From Streptosporangium subroseum (GTDB lineage Bacteria > Actinomycetota > Actinomycetes > Streptosporangiales > Streptosporangiaceae), in contig NZ_FZOD01000071.1 in the NCBI RefSeq assembly GCF_900188345.1, positions 1 through 50,908 of the forward strand: a stretch of DNA of 50,908 nt, read 5' to 3'. The position numbers and the translations under genes were made by a program. Shown here in pieces: positions 1 through 7,085 of the stretch. The notes beneath the pieces are model-generated. The model was not told where the DNA came from. It saw only the letters and a program-made list of their open reading frames with translations, and did not search any database. The first letter of the stretch is position 1; each line of letters starts with the position of its first letter.

Positions 1-297
1 CAAGACCACGGAGCGTTTGAGGACATCACGCTCCATCTCCAGCTCGGCGCGCTCCTTGGCCCACTCCGCCCGCTGCTTGCGCAACCTGGCGAGCTCTTCC
101 CGCTCGGATCCGGCCAGTTCCCCGCTGTCGGCGTTCTGCTCGCGGGCCAGCCGGTCCATCTGCACCCAGTTGGCCAGCGTGCCCGCATTGATGCCCAGAT
201 CCTTGGCGATCTGCGCGATCGATTTTCCTGTCTCCCGCACGATGCGCACCGCGCCCGCCCGGAACTCCGGATCGAACCTGCGTCTGGTCTCTCCCAC
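1..297 (-). CDS. IS3-type transposase OrfA, N-terminal part, cut by window edge
   Basis: Seen: from GTG at 297 the minus strand stays open for 99 codons to the window edge. AAGGAG lies 11 nt upstream of the GTG. The N-terminal half reads FDPEFRAGAVRIVRETG, then IAKDLGINAGTLANWV, which is the helix-turn-helix of HTH_Tnp_1 / IS3 OrfA proteins. The second half is a charged heptad-rich segment (ELARLRKQRAEW, ELEMERDVLKRSV), as in OrfA leucine zippers. Known: OrfA binds the insertion-sequence ends and is normally fused by programmed frameshift to the DDE OrfB. OrfB would lie to the left, outside the window, so activity cannot be judged. It marks the left side of the window as mobile-element territory. 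Confidence 0.85.
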   Translation of the reverse strand, partial: MGETRRRFDPEFRAGAVRIVRETGKSIAQIAKDLGINAGTLANWVQMDRLAREQNADSGELAGSEREELARLRKQRAEWAKERAELEMERDVLKRSVVL

Positions 298-312
298 GAC
301 CCAACCTTCTCC

Positions 313-471
313 TTAGGTCAGATCTCCACGATAGAAGGGGAAGGCCACATCTAGGGATCCGCGGCTTGCGTGGAAGGTCCACGGCCGAACGCCCCCACGG
401 CCCGCGTCCACCCTGAGCAAGGCGTTCACATCGCGTTCTAGGAGCCATTCGAGCATCGCGACCGCGTCCAT
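313..471 (-). CDS. small hypothetical protein upstream of the transposase
   Basis: This is a 52-codon minus-strand frame with ATG at 471 and TAA at 313-315, ending 15 nt before the transposase GTG; the transposase ribosome site overlaps its stop. The sequence looks protein-like (MLEWLLERDVNALLRVDAG, then a C-terminal DVAFPFYRGDLT), but I recognise no family. No strong ribosome site precedes the ATG. It may be a remnant of a host gene interrupted by the insertion sequence, or a spurious frame. Confidence 0.25.
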   Translation of the reverse strand: MDAVAMLEWLLERDVNALLRVDAGRGGVRPWTFHASRGSLDVAFPFYRGDLT

Positions 472-696
472 TCGAGCAGGATACGGCTCCGGCGGCGCGT
501 CGCAGGGTCGGCGAGTGGGTTGGGTACGGCGAGTGCGCGGTGCGAGCACGGCCCGGGGCGCCGCCGGCCGGGACCGGCCTCCAGGCCGCATGCCCGGGCG
601 GCGGGCGGCAGAGGGCCGGGTACGGCGGCGCGGCGCGCCGCCGCTTGATACCCACTAAGAACAATTCGGCAGTTGATGGCGAAGGCTGTCGTGTGT

Positions 697-742
697 TGTC
701 CCGGGAGATGCTTGACACCTCTGTCCCAGGACATTCTTGACA
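697..742. repeat. tandem pair of IS-end-like 21-bp repeats
   Basis: Two 21-bp copies, at 697-717 and 722-742, match at 18 of 21 positions. Each begins TGTCCC and ends CTTGACA, so each has TGTC/GACA ends facing inward. Sequences of this form resemble terminal repeats of IS481-like elements. No IS481 transposase frame follows on either side, so this looks like a solitary IS end or a binding-site pair. The rest of 472-845 shows no gene that I can support. Confidence 0.45.
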
Positions 743-845
743 GGTGCCGTTATCGGCCGTAGCGGTATGCGTTGCTTGGGTCGGGGGCTTCGCCTGAAGC
801 GAAGTGGCCTTGGCGCTTGGTCAACCGCGTGATCGACTGAACGCC

Positions 846-1820
846 ATGCGGATCATGGTGATTGGCGGTACAGAATTCATCGGACGTCGTCTGGTCGAGA
901 CCTTGGTGGAACGAGGCGATGAGGTGATGGTGGTCCATCGCGGACGCACCGAACCGGATGACCTCGTGACGTGCACCCATCTGCATGTCGACCGACGCGA
1001 TTTCTCAACGGTGGCCGGGCAGGTGCGGGCATTCGGGCCTGATGCCGTGATTGACACAATCGCGCTTACCCGCCGCGACGTGGAGGCGGTCCTTCCTCAT
1101 CTGCCCGATGTCCATCTGGTCGTGCTGTCCAGCATGGACGTGTACCGGGCCTATGAGCTGTACCAGGCCAATGACGGCATGCCGATGCCGGTGCCGGCCA
1201 CCGAGGACAGTCCGCTCCGGCTGGGTCGCTATCCCTACCGGGGCAAGGGGCTGGAGATGGACGACTACGACAAGCTTGATGTCGAGCCGGCCTATCTGGA
1301 ACGCGGTGGCACCGTCCTGCGCCTGGCGATGATCTACGGGCCCCGCGACCCGCAGCAGCGGGAGGAATTCGTGCTGCGGCGCGTACGCGCGCAACGCAAA
1401 CGCATCCCGGTGGGCCCGGGCGCCACCTTGATGCCCCGGCTGCACGTCGATGACGCGGTCGCAAGCGTGCTTGCCACGTTGGAGCGGCCAGGTGCCGCCG
1501 CCGGCGAGGTGTTCAACATCACCGAGACGACGACCTACAGCATCAATGGCTGGATGCGCTTGATCATGACTGCCGCGGGGCACACCGCTGAATTGGTCCG
1601 TGTGCCCGACGACGCGCTACCCGCCGACCTGCGCAGCACCCGAGCAACTTCTCAGCACCTGCTGGCGAGCAGCCAAAAAGCCCGGGAGCTACTCGGCTTC
1701 CGGCCGGAAGATTCCGCCGCCGCCATCGCCCGCTCCGTGCGCTGGCATCTGCAGCACCCTCCGACGAACGCTCCAACCGACTTCACCGAAGACGACCGAG
1801 CCCTGGCCTGCGTGCGATAG
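846..1820 (+). CDS. NAD-dependent epimerase/dehydratase-like atypical SDR
   Basis: 324 residues from ATG 846; a second in-frame ATG lies at 855. The N-terminus MVIGGTEFIGRRLVE is a Rossmann dinucleotide-binding motif of the GGTxFIG type used by extended and atypical short-chain dehydrogenases. LVVLSSMDVYRAYE matches the strand carrying the catalytic Ser, and VLRLAMIYGPRDPQQ matches the substrate-side motif. The usual YxxxK pair is not evident: the region reads YPYRGKGLEMDDYDK. It may therefore bind NAD(P) without classical SDR catalysis, as in CSP41-like proteins. Substrate unknown. It stands alone on its strand between mobile-element debris and a foreign-looking gene, so acquired cargo is plausible. 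Confidence 0.75.
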   Translation: MRIMVIGGTEFIGRRLVETLVERGDEVMVVHRGRTEPDDLVTCTHLHVDRRDFSTVAGQVRAFGPDAVIDTIALTRRDVEAVLPHLPDVHLVVLSSMDVYRAYELYQANDGMPMPVPATEDSPLRLGRYPYRGKGLEMDDYDKLDVEPAYLERGGTVLRLAMIYGPRDPQQREEFVLRRVRAQRKRIPVGPGATLMPRLHVDDAVASVLATLERPGAAAGEVFNITETTTYSINGWMRLIMTAAGHTAELVRVPDDALPADLRSTRATSQHLLASSQKARELLGFRPEDSAAAIARSVRWHLQHPPTNAPTDFTEDDRALACVR

Positions 1821-1901
1821 CTCTCATTCAAGTGTCGTTTCCTAGATCATCTGCCAAGCATGTGATGGGACGGCAACGTCAACCATGTCGTGGTACTAGA
1901 C

Positions 1902-1998
1902 ATATCTGTCTATCACGGTCAACGGTACTCAGCGGCAGCTAAGGAGCGTTAGGTATTAACAGCTCCACGCGGTAGAGGTTAATAATGCTGACAGATAT
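1902..1998 (+). promoter_or_regulatory. probable promoter and inverted repeat upstream of the AlbA_2-domain gene
   Basis: TTAACA at 1956-1961 and TTAATA at 1979-1984 are separated by 17 nt, giving a sigma70-like promoter ahead of the gene starting at 2022. The 9-bp ATATCTGTC (1902-1910) recurs inverted as GACAGATAT (1990-1998), the second arm sitting near the expected start of transcription. It could be an operator pair or an artefact of the AT-rich sequence. The region from 1821 holds no gene that I can see. Confidence 0.35.
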
Positions 1999-2021
1999 CG
2001 ACTGTTGGAAGGGTTTATGCC

Positions 2022-3185
2022 ATGGTAATTGAACTCGAAGGCTCAGGGATTCGTCGGAGTTACCCGAAAAACAACTTCGATTTCAATGTAATGCTAAGCG
2101 ATGTGTCAACGTCATCCTTGGCGGATATCGCTCTTATTGTGCAGGGCTATATTGATAATCTTGATCCGTCTGAGCGGAATGAATCTCATGAGATTGGCGG
2201 AGTTGACGTAATTGCATCGATATTTATTGATGGCATAGCCACACTTGCGTGGGAAGAGGATGCGGATTTAACCCTGTACATCACGTCGAATGGCGAGGTG
2301 GTGTTCGCTATCAGCGTGTCAGCTCTTGCGAGGCAGGCGTCACGATCATTGATAAATCATTTTTCTAATAGTCTACGAAAGTTCGGACACGAGCTTATCG
2401 ATATGTATGGAATAGAAGAGCAGATGATTGTTCGCAACCTTGATGAAGACGTCAAAGGATGGGGCCTGTATGCGATGGCCTCATCTTCGGATATAAGTTT
2501 AGAAAAACTAGTAGCGCATCGCCATGAAATCGCTCGCACCACTTTCTTTCCAAAGAGAATGCAATCGAGTCCTGGCGCCATGTTTGAAATGATTAAACTT
2601 GGCGGCATGAATAACCTAATAAATATGCCAGAGTCGGCTTTCCTTGAAGTCAAATCTGCGCCCTATGAGATGAAGCGAGACAAGGAATGGCAGTGCGAAC
2701 TTGCCGAAGACGTTGCAAGGTTTGCCAACTCCGAACATGGCGGATTGCTGCTAATAGGCATGCGCTCTAAAAAAATAGATGGCCAAGACCTCATTATTAA
2801 CATCTCTCCTATTCCCATAAGTGCAGAAAGGATTTCTCGCTATTATCAAACCATTGATTCGCGCGTTCATCCTCCAATTTCAAATCTTCAATTCGAAAGC
2901 ATCCTTTCCGATACTGGAGAGGTCCTGTGCATACTTGTGCCACCGCAACTGGAGGAGAGTAAGCCATTCCTGGTTCAGGGAGCATTTTTCGATGGTAAGT
3001 ACCAGAAGGGCTTGATATCTATTGTGCGGCGCCGTGATGAGCACTCTATTCCCGTTACTGCACGAGAGATTCATGCGATGTTGGCCGCAGGTCGGGCGCT
3101 ATTGCGTGGAAACGCGGATAGGGGCAAAGAGAACTTTTTGTCGATTGATTTAATTAATCCGGAAAATCCGGATAGTACCAGTTGA
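2022..3185 (+). CDS. AlbA_2 (Schlafen-type) domain protein, AT-rich orphan
   Basis: 387 residues; ATG 2022 preceded by GGAAGGG about 9 nt upstream. Residues 1-200 match no family I know. From about residue 206 the sequence ESAFLEVKSAP, then ELAEDVARFANSEHGGLLLIGM, is the signature of the AlbA_2 / Schlafen domain (E..xE.K, then AFAN..GG.LLIG). Known: this domain occurs in nucleic-acid-binding regulators, in eukaryotic SLFN nucleases and in several bacterial defence proteins. The gene is conspicuously AT-rich, with A/T-ending codons such as AAT, ATA and TTA that its neighbours avoid, so recent acquisition is likely. No partner gene accompanies it. A role in RNA/DNA cleavage or phage defence is inference only. 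Confidence 0.75.
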   Translation: MVIELEGSGIRRSYPKNNFDFNVMLSDVSTSSLADIALIVQGYIDNLDPSERNESHEIGGVDVIASIFIDGIATLAWEEDADLTLYITSNGEVVFAISVSALARQASRSLINHFSNSLRKFGHELIDMYGIEEQMIVRNLDEDVKGWGLYAMASSSDISLEKLVAHRHEIARTTFFPKRMQSSPGAMFEMIKLGGMNNLINMPESAFLEVKSAPYEMKRDKEWQCELAEDVARFANSEHGGLLLIGMRSKKIDGQDLIINISPIPISAERISRYYQTIDSRVHPPISNLQFESILSDTGEVLCILVPPQLEESKPFLVQGAFFDGKYQKGLISIVRRRDEHSIPVTAREIHAMLAAGRALLRGNADRGKENFLSIDLINPENPDSTS

Positions 3186-3260
3186 TAGCCTCTGTCTAAT
3201 TGTCCCGATGGCCTTCGTCGATCTTGCATGTGCGGAGAGGATTGGCCAGACCATCAGCAG

Positions 3261-4550
3261 CTAATCTAGAAGATCGAGGCGCCGAGTGGCTAGAGCGCGA
3301 CGGGCCATAAGAAAGCGTTCGTGGAACTCCTCGGAAAGAGCCTCTCTTCGATAGCTCTGACGGAAGACTCGATCCAAATCTCCAGCTCGGTTAACTAAGT
3401 CGGTGAGAGACTTGCGGTCGACATTGAATGCGTTCATACCTTGCTCGACGGCGGCGTCTAGGTCTCCTCGGCGCGCATGGATGATGCCGAGGTCTATGTA
3501 AGCGTCGGCAACTCTCATGGGCGCGTTGGATGTGCCGTCGGGTCGAGTGTGAATCTGGATAGTTTCCAATGCGTGCTCTTCAGCTCGGTCGTTGTCTTCT
3601 AGCCACGTGTATGCGGTGGCGGCGTAGAAGATCCACTTAGCGTGATCGAATACAAAATGGTGATCGGGGTTCTCGGGGATAGAGAGCTTGGTGAGGATGT
3701 CAGCTCCACGGGAGAGCGCTTTGTCGGCTTCTCGGCGATCTCCGATGCGGGCCAATCCGCGGGCTTCTTGCAGGGTTAGTTGAACCTGGGCGCTGGATTG
3801 GCCAGCGATGGCTTGGCCCATGCGGGCGGCGGTGACGACGTCTTCGTAGCGGCCTTCGACCAGGGCGAACCATGCGGACATCTCGTGTGCCCAGCCCATG
3901 AGTTCGCCGTGGTCAACCTGGCGGCCCATTTCGTATGCGGCGCGACGGGCGGTCTCAGCCTCCTCGCGCTCTCCCAGGTCGTAGTGAACGCACCCGAGCA
4001 AAGCTGTCAGCCATCCAGTGATTACGAGGAGTTCGCGGTGCTGGGTGAGGGTGATTCGTCCGGAGAGTAGCCGGGTGATCTGAGCCAGGCGCTTCTGGGT
4101 CCGGTCGCGCAACGTGGCGGCCGAGACGACTGGGTAAGCGCGGCAGAGCAGGTCGACGGCCTCGGCGAGAGCTTCAAGGGTGCCGTTGCCGACGTCGGAT
4201 GCCTGGAGTTGCTGGGCGAGTTCCATGGTGCCGTACAGGTCGGCCTCGGCCCGGAGCGCGTCCATGGGGACCACGGTGGCCTCGATGAGGCGGCTTTGCC
4301 CGCGCCGATTCTGGCGGAACCCCAGTGCTTCGGGCTGCAAGCCAGTCAACTGCGTCAGCGCAAGCCGGTAGGAGGTGTGCGGCCAGGAGACCTCGCCCGC
4401 CTCCCAACGCCGGATCCGCTCTTCATCACACGTCAGACGCTCAGAGATGCCGGTCGCGGTGGAGTTGATCCGGTCAGCCATCTCGGCGCGCGTCAGACGG
4501 TGCTCGTTACGCCACGCTCTGAGTTGGACGTTGGGGATGTTGTCGGGCAT
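3261..4550 (-). CDS. XRE-family regulator with TPR-like C-terminal region
   Basis: 429 residues on the minus strand. Residues 7-75 form a helix-turn-helix of the XRE type (LRAWRNEHRLTRAEMADRIN, then DEERIRRWEAGEVSWPHT). The rest is helical and TPR-like (EEAETARRAAYEMGRQVDHG, ARRGDLDAAVEQGMNAF). Known: such HTH-TPR proteins are common in actinomycete mobile elements and sense peptides or metabolites. It is divergent from the two small genes at 4718-5190 across about 167 bp, so it may repress or activate them. The element's other regulator is the GntR protein at 5450, which suggests two layers of control. The ligand is unknown. Confidence 0.75.
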   Translation of the reverse strand: MPDNIPNVQLRAWRNEHRLTRAEMADRINSTATGISERLTCDEERIRRWEAGEVSWPHTSYRLALTQLTGLQPEALGFRQNRRGQSRLIEATVVPMDALRAEADLYGTMELAQQLQASDVGNGTLEALAEAVDLLCRAYPVVSAATLRDRTQKRLAQITRLLSGRITLTQHRELLVITGWLTALLGCVHYDLGEREEAETARRAAYEMGRQVDHGELMGWAHEMSAWFALVEGRYEDVVTAARMGQAIAGQSSAQVQLTLQEARGLARIGDRREADKALSRGADILTKLSIPENPDHHFVFDHAKWIFYAATAYTWLEDNDRAEEHALETIQIHTRPDGTSNAPMRVADAYIDLGIIHARRGDLDAAVEQGMNAFNVDRKSLTDLVNRAGDLDRVFRQSYRREALSEEFHERFLMARRALATRRLDLLD

Positions 4551-4717
4551 CTGGGGGCCTTCCTCCCGGCTGGGGGCTCAAGAGGGGGGAATGAGGGGGG
4601 CCTTTCGGGGGTCCTGCCGTTCTCGGTTTGCCGGTGGACTTGCCATCAAGCAACCACGGTACGTCAGCCCGCCTTCCGCCGCAGGGAGCGCGGATCACAT
4701 TCGAGGAGATGGCGACG

Positions 4718-4903
4718 GTGACCCGGCCAGACGAGACCAGCGAGACACGCCCCTGCCCTACCTGTCGGGGACGTGGAACCAAGCTGCGCAGCTCGCGCCG
4801 TGCCCTTTTCCTCGGCGAGAGCGGCAGTGATCCCGAGACGTATGGAGAACAGGAATGTCTCGACTGCCTCGCAAGCGGCCGGGCCGAAGGGAACGTGAGA
4901 TGA
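4718..4903 (+). CDS. small zinc-ribbon-like protein (CxxCxGxG)
   Basis: 61 residues from GTG 4718, chosen because GAGGAG (4703-4708) lies 9 nt upstream; ATG 4709 is in frame but touches the ribosome site. The protein has RPCPTCRGRG near the start and QECLDCLASGRAEG at the end. The two CxxC pairs resemble a single DnaJ-type zinc module. Such small proteins occur in actinomycete AICEs, but their role is not known to me. Its stop overlaps the next gene's start (ATGA at 4900-4903), which implies translational coupling. Confidence 0.6.
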   Translation: MTRPDETSETRPCPTCRGRGTKLRSSRRALFLGESGSDPETYGEQECLDCLASGRAEGNVR

Positions 4904-5190
4904 ATCCGATCATGCAAGCCGCCGCAGCACAGCTGCACGACCAACAGCAGCAAGACAATGCCCTCGCCCTGACCCTGCTACGGGAGGCGCTGGTGCGGCT
5001 CAGCGTGCGCTCTGAGCTGCGCGACAACGACAGCGCGCTGATGATTACCGGTCGAGGGGCGGCGCTGCCGCTGTGGGTGTTCGTCGGCTACGGCGGCAAT
5101 GACTTCTCCTGGCAGTCGGCCGAAAAGCGGCACCCGGTGAATGACGTGGCGGGTGCGGCTCAAGCCCTGGCCGACTACATCGGCCGATAG
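4900..5190 (+). CDS. conserved small AICE protein, unknown function
   Basis: 96 residues from ATG 4900, which overlaps the stop of the zinc-ribbon gene by 4 nt. It begins MNPIMQAAAAQLHDQQQQ and ends GAAQALADYIGR. It is soluble and largely helical at the N-terminus, with a short beta-rich centre (DSALMITGRGAALPLWVFVG). I recognise no named family. Its place in a two-gene unit divergent from the XRE-TPR regulator suggests a regulatory or transfer accessory role, which is inference. Confidence 0.6.
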   Translation: MNPIMQAAAAQLHDQQQQDNALALTLLREALVRLSVRSELRDNDSALMITGRGAALPLWVFVGYGGNDFSWQSAEKRHPVNDVAGAAQALADYIGR

Positions 5191-5449
5191 ACGGGCGTGA
5201 CGAGGCGGTGTCCTCCGGCGCGGAGGGGCGCCAGGGAGCATTACCTCTGCCTCGTCACGCTCTTCACCTCCCGGCAGGCAGCAGAGCCGACGTATGCGGC
5301 CCCCCGTATCCATGCGTCCTTCTTCCCGCTCGCTGTCTGCCGGGCTTTCCTCTTGTCTGGCCTTCCTGTCTTGCATGGCGTGACAGGTGAGGGAAGCCGA
5401 GTTACGCTCTAACTTGGTAAAACAACCTGTCGGGTGATGGACGGTCGTA
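5191..5449. other. non-coding gap upstream of the GntR gene
   Basis: About 260 bp without a convincing gene. It presumably holds the promoter of the GntR repressor; AACTTGGTAAAACAACC at about 5411-5427 is the most AT-rich stretch. I see no good copy of the CTTGA-N4-TCAAG operator that occurs upstream of pra. Confidence 0.4.
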
Positions 5450-6181
5450 ATGTCACTAGAGTCCGTGCCGCCGAAGTACGCCCAGCTTGTCCAGGCTCTT
5501 CAACGGCGCATCGAGTCGGGGGACTACCCTCCGGGCTCGCTCCTGCCCAGTGAGAACCAGCTGATCAACGAGTTCGGCGTCTCCCGGCCCACCGTGGTCG
5601 CCGCGCTGCGCGTGCTGCGTGAACAGGGCTGGATCGACTCCCAGCAGGGCAAGGGCCGCTTCGTGCGCGGACGCCCGGCGATGACCTTGATGGAGCAACC
5701 CCGCCCCGGACAGGCGTACCTGACCGGCCCGGAAACCGGCTCTGCGGGTGAGGTGCTGGAGGCGGCGGCGCTGGCTGTGCCCAATCGGATCGCCGCGCTG
5801 CTGGCCATCGCTCCGAAGAGTAAGGCGTTCCTGCGGCGGCGTCTGGTCAGCCGGGATGGTGAACCGGTTGAGATCGTCTCGGTGTGGTTGCCGCTGGAGC
5901 TATCGGAGGGCACCGACCTGACCAGTGCCGAGCCGCTGCCCGAGGGTCTGGGTGAGCATCTGCGCTCCCGCAAGGGGGTGCGCTTCGATCACATCGTGGA
6001 ACAGATTACCGCGCGCATGCCCACCACCGAGGAGGTCAAGTGGCTTGGCATGCCGAAGAACGTCCCGCTGCTGGGCGTCTATGCGGCGGTGCGTGATGCG
6101 GCCGGCCATGCCCTGGTCGTGGTGGAGGTGCTGCTTCCGGCCGATCGTCATGAGCTGGAAGATGCCTATCCGATCGGTTAG
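5450..6181 (+). CDS. GntR-family repressor with UTRA domain, KorSA-like
   Basis: 243 residues. Residues 8-75 are a GntR winged helix (PPKYAQLVQALQRRIESGDY, LPSENQLINEFGVSRPTVVA, DSQQGKGRFVRG). The C-terminal part from about residue 95 is a UTRA ligand-binding fold. Known: in the AICE pSAM2 the GntR regulator KorSA represses pra and itself. Here the gene sits just upstream of a pra-like gene whose promoter carries two matching palindromes, which fits that logic. Stop to next ATG is 112 nt, filled by the promoter/operator region. The effector ligand is unknown. Confidence 0.85.
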   Translation: MSLESVPPKYAQLVQALQRRIESGDYPPGSLLPSENQLINEFGVSRPTVVAALRVLREQGWIDSQQGKGRFVRGRPAMTLMEQPRPGQAYLTGPETGSAGEVLEAAALAVPNRIAALLAIAPKSKAFLRRRLVSRDGEPVEIVSVWLPLELSEGTDLTSAEPLPEGLGEHLRSRKGVRFDHIVEQITARMPTTEEVKWLGMPKNVPLLGVYAAVRDAAGHALVVVEVLLPADRHELEDAYPIG

Positions 6182-6207
6182 GTCAGTCTCACCCTCGGAG
6201 CCCGCTT

Positions 6208-6268
6208 AGGCACTTGACCTATCAAGCGGGCTCTCTTATTCTCAAAGCACTTGATAGGTTAAGTGCCT
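6208..6268 (+). promoter_or_regulatory. pra promoter bracketed by two repressor operators
   Basis: TTGACC (6214-6219), a 17-nt spacer and TATTCT (6237-6242) form a good promoter for the gene at 6294. Two 19-bp arms, 6208-6226 and 6250-6268, are inverted copies with one mismatch. Each arm contains its own palindrome: CTTGA-CCTA-TCAAG at 6213-6226 and CTTGA-TAGG-TTAAG at 6250-6263. One site covers the -35 box and the other covers the start of transcription. This is a classic repressor arrangement; the GntR protein at 5450 is the obvious candidate. Confidence 0.75.
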
Positions 6269-6293
6269 GTCAGTCGATAAGAGGAGTGCCGTC

Positions 6294-6734
6294 ATGGCTC
6301 TGCAAGGACCCATCCCCGTCACCTTCGACATGGTCTTCCCGCACGGCTGCTACATCGTCGGCGAGGTCGAGCCGGTCAAGGACTTCGACGCCTCCACCAA
6401 CGGCCGGTTCGTCCAGTCCCGCGACAAGTCCACCGGCGAGCCGATGTGGCAGGTCGCGGTCATGGACGCCGACCCCACCGTCAAGCCCGGCCAGAAAACC
6501 GTCGCCGTCAAGATCCTCACCCCCATCCAGCCGGTGCCTCCGGCTCCGATGCCGGGCCTGCCCTTCACCCCGGTCGAGTTCGACCACGTCACCGTCACCC
6601 CCTACGTCAACGGCACCGGACGCCTGGCCTACTCCATCAAGGTCCGCGCGATGCGCGCCCCTCGTACCGGCTCCGGTACCCCTACTTCCGCTCCTGCCAA
6701 GAACCCCGTTACCGCTGGAAAGGACGTCGCCTGA
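6294..6734 (+). CDS. pra: Pra-like activator of AICE replication, integration and excision
   Basis: 146 residues; ribosome site GAGGAG ends about 6 nt before ATG 6294. The sequence MALQGPIPVTFDMVFPHGCY, EVEPVKDFDAST, WQVAVMDADP, VKILTPIQPVPP matches the Pra family I know from Streptomyces AICEs. Known: in pSAM2, Pra turns on rep, xis and int, so it acts as the switch from integrated to replicating state. The C-terminal 25 residues are a low-complexity Ser/Thr/Pro tail. The stop codon overlaps the next start by 1 nt. The promoter is bracketed by two palindromes, as expected for a gene kept silent in the integrated element. The family assignment is from memory. Confidence 0.75.
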   Translation: MALQGPIPVTFDMVFPHGCYIVGEVEPVKDFDASTNGRFVQSRDKSTGEPMWQVAVMDADPTVKPGQKTVAVKILTPIQPVPPAPMPGLPFTPVEFDHVTVTPYVNGTGRLAYSIKVRAMRAPRTGSGTPTSAPAKNPVTAGKDVA

Positions 6735-7003
6735 TGGCACGCCGCAGAACTCACCGCATCAGCACCATCAGCCTGAACACCGGCCGTGGCGCTCGCGCGA
6801 CCAACCACCCCTACCCCTCCCGCACCCCGGTCCTGGCGCTCGACTTCGGCGCGCTCTCGGTCCTGGTCACCACCACCGCCGGCGACCTGGTCACCGCCTC
6901 CGACGTCGCCTTCGCCCGCCAGCTCGCCCACGAGGCCCGCCAATTCGCCCGCGCGGTCGAAAGCAAGTTCACCCCCACCCAGGCCGACGAGATCGCGGCC
7001 TGA
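6734..7003 (+). CDS. small AICE protein, unknown function
   Basis: 89 residues from ATG 6734, overlapping the pra stop by 1 nt (TGATG). The N-terminus is Arg-rich (MARRRTHRISTISLN). The middle VLALDFGALSVLVTTTAGDLV is hydrophobic and could be one membrane segment or a buried beta region. The C-terminus is helical (ARQLAHEARQFARAVESKF). Its position between pra and the translocase matches small spread or accessory genes of AICEs, but no function can be assigned. Confidence 0.6.
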   Translation: MARRRTHRISTISLNTGRGARATNHPYPSRTPVLALDFGALSVLVTTTAGDLVTASDVAFARQLAHEARQFARAVESKFTPTQADEIAA

Positions 7004-7085
7004 CATACAGCGGGGCCGCCAGAAGGTGCAACTTCCGGCGGCCCCTCATCTCCCCAGATGCACATCAAGAGAGGGCTCAAGCCTA

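Noticed and set aside
5411..5431. Second GntR operator upstream of the repressor's own gene
   Set aside because: The sequence shares only scattered bases with CTTGA-N4-TCAAG and is not palindromic.
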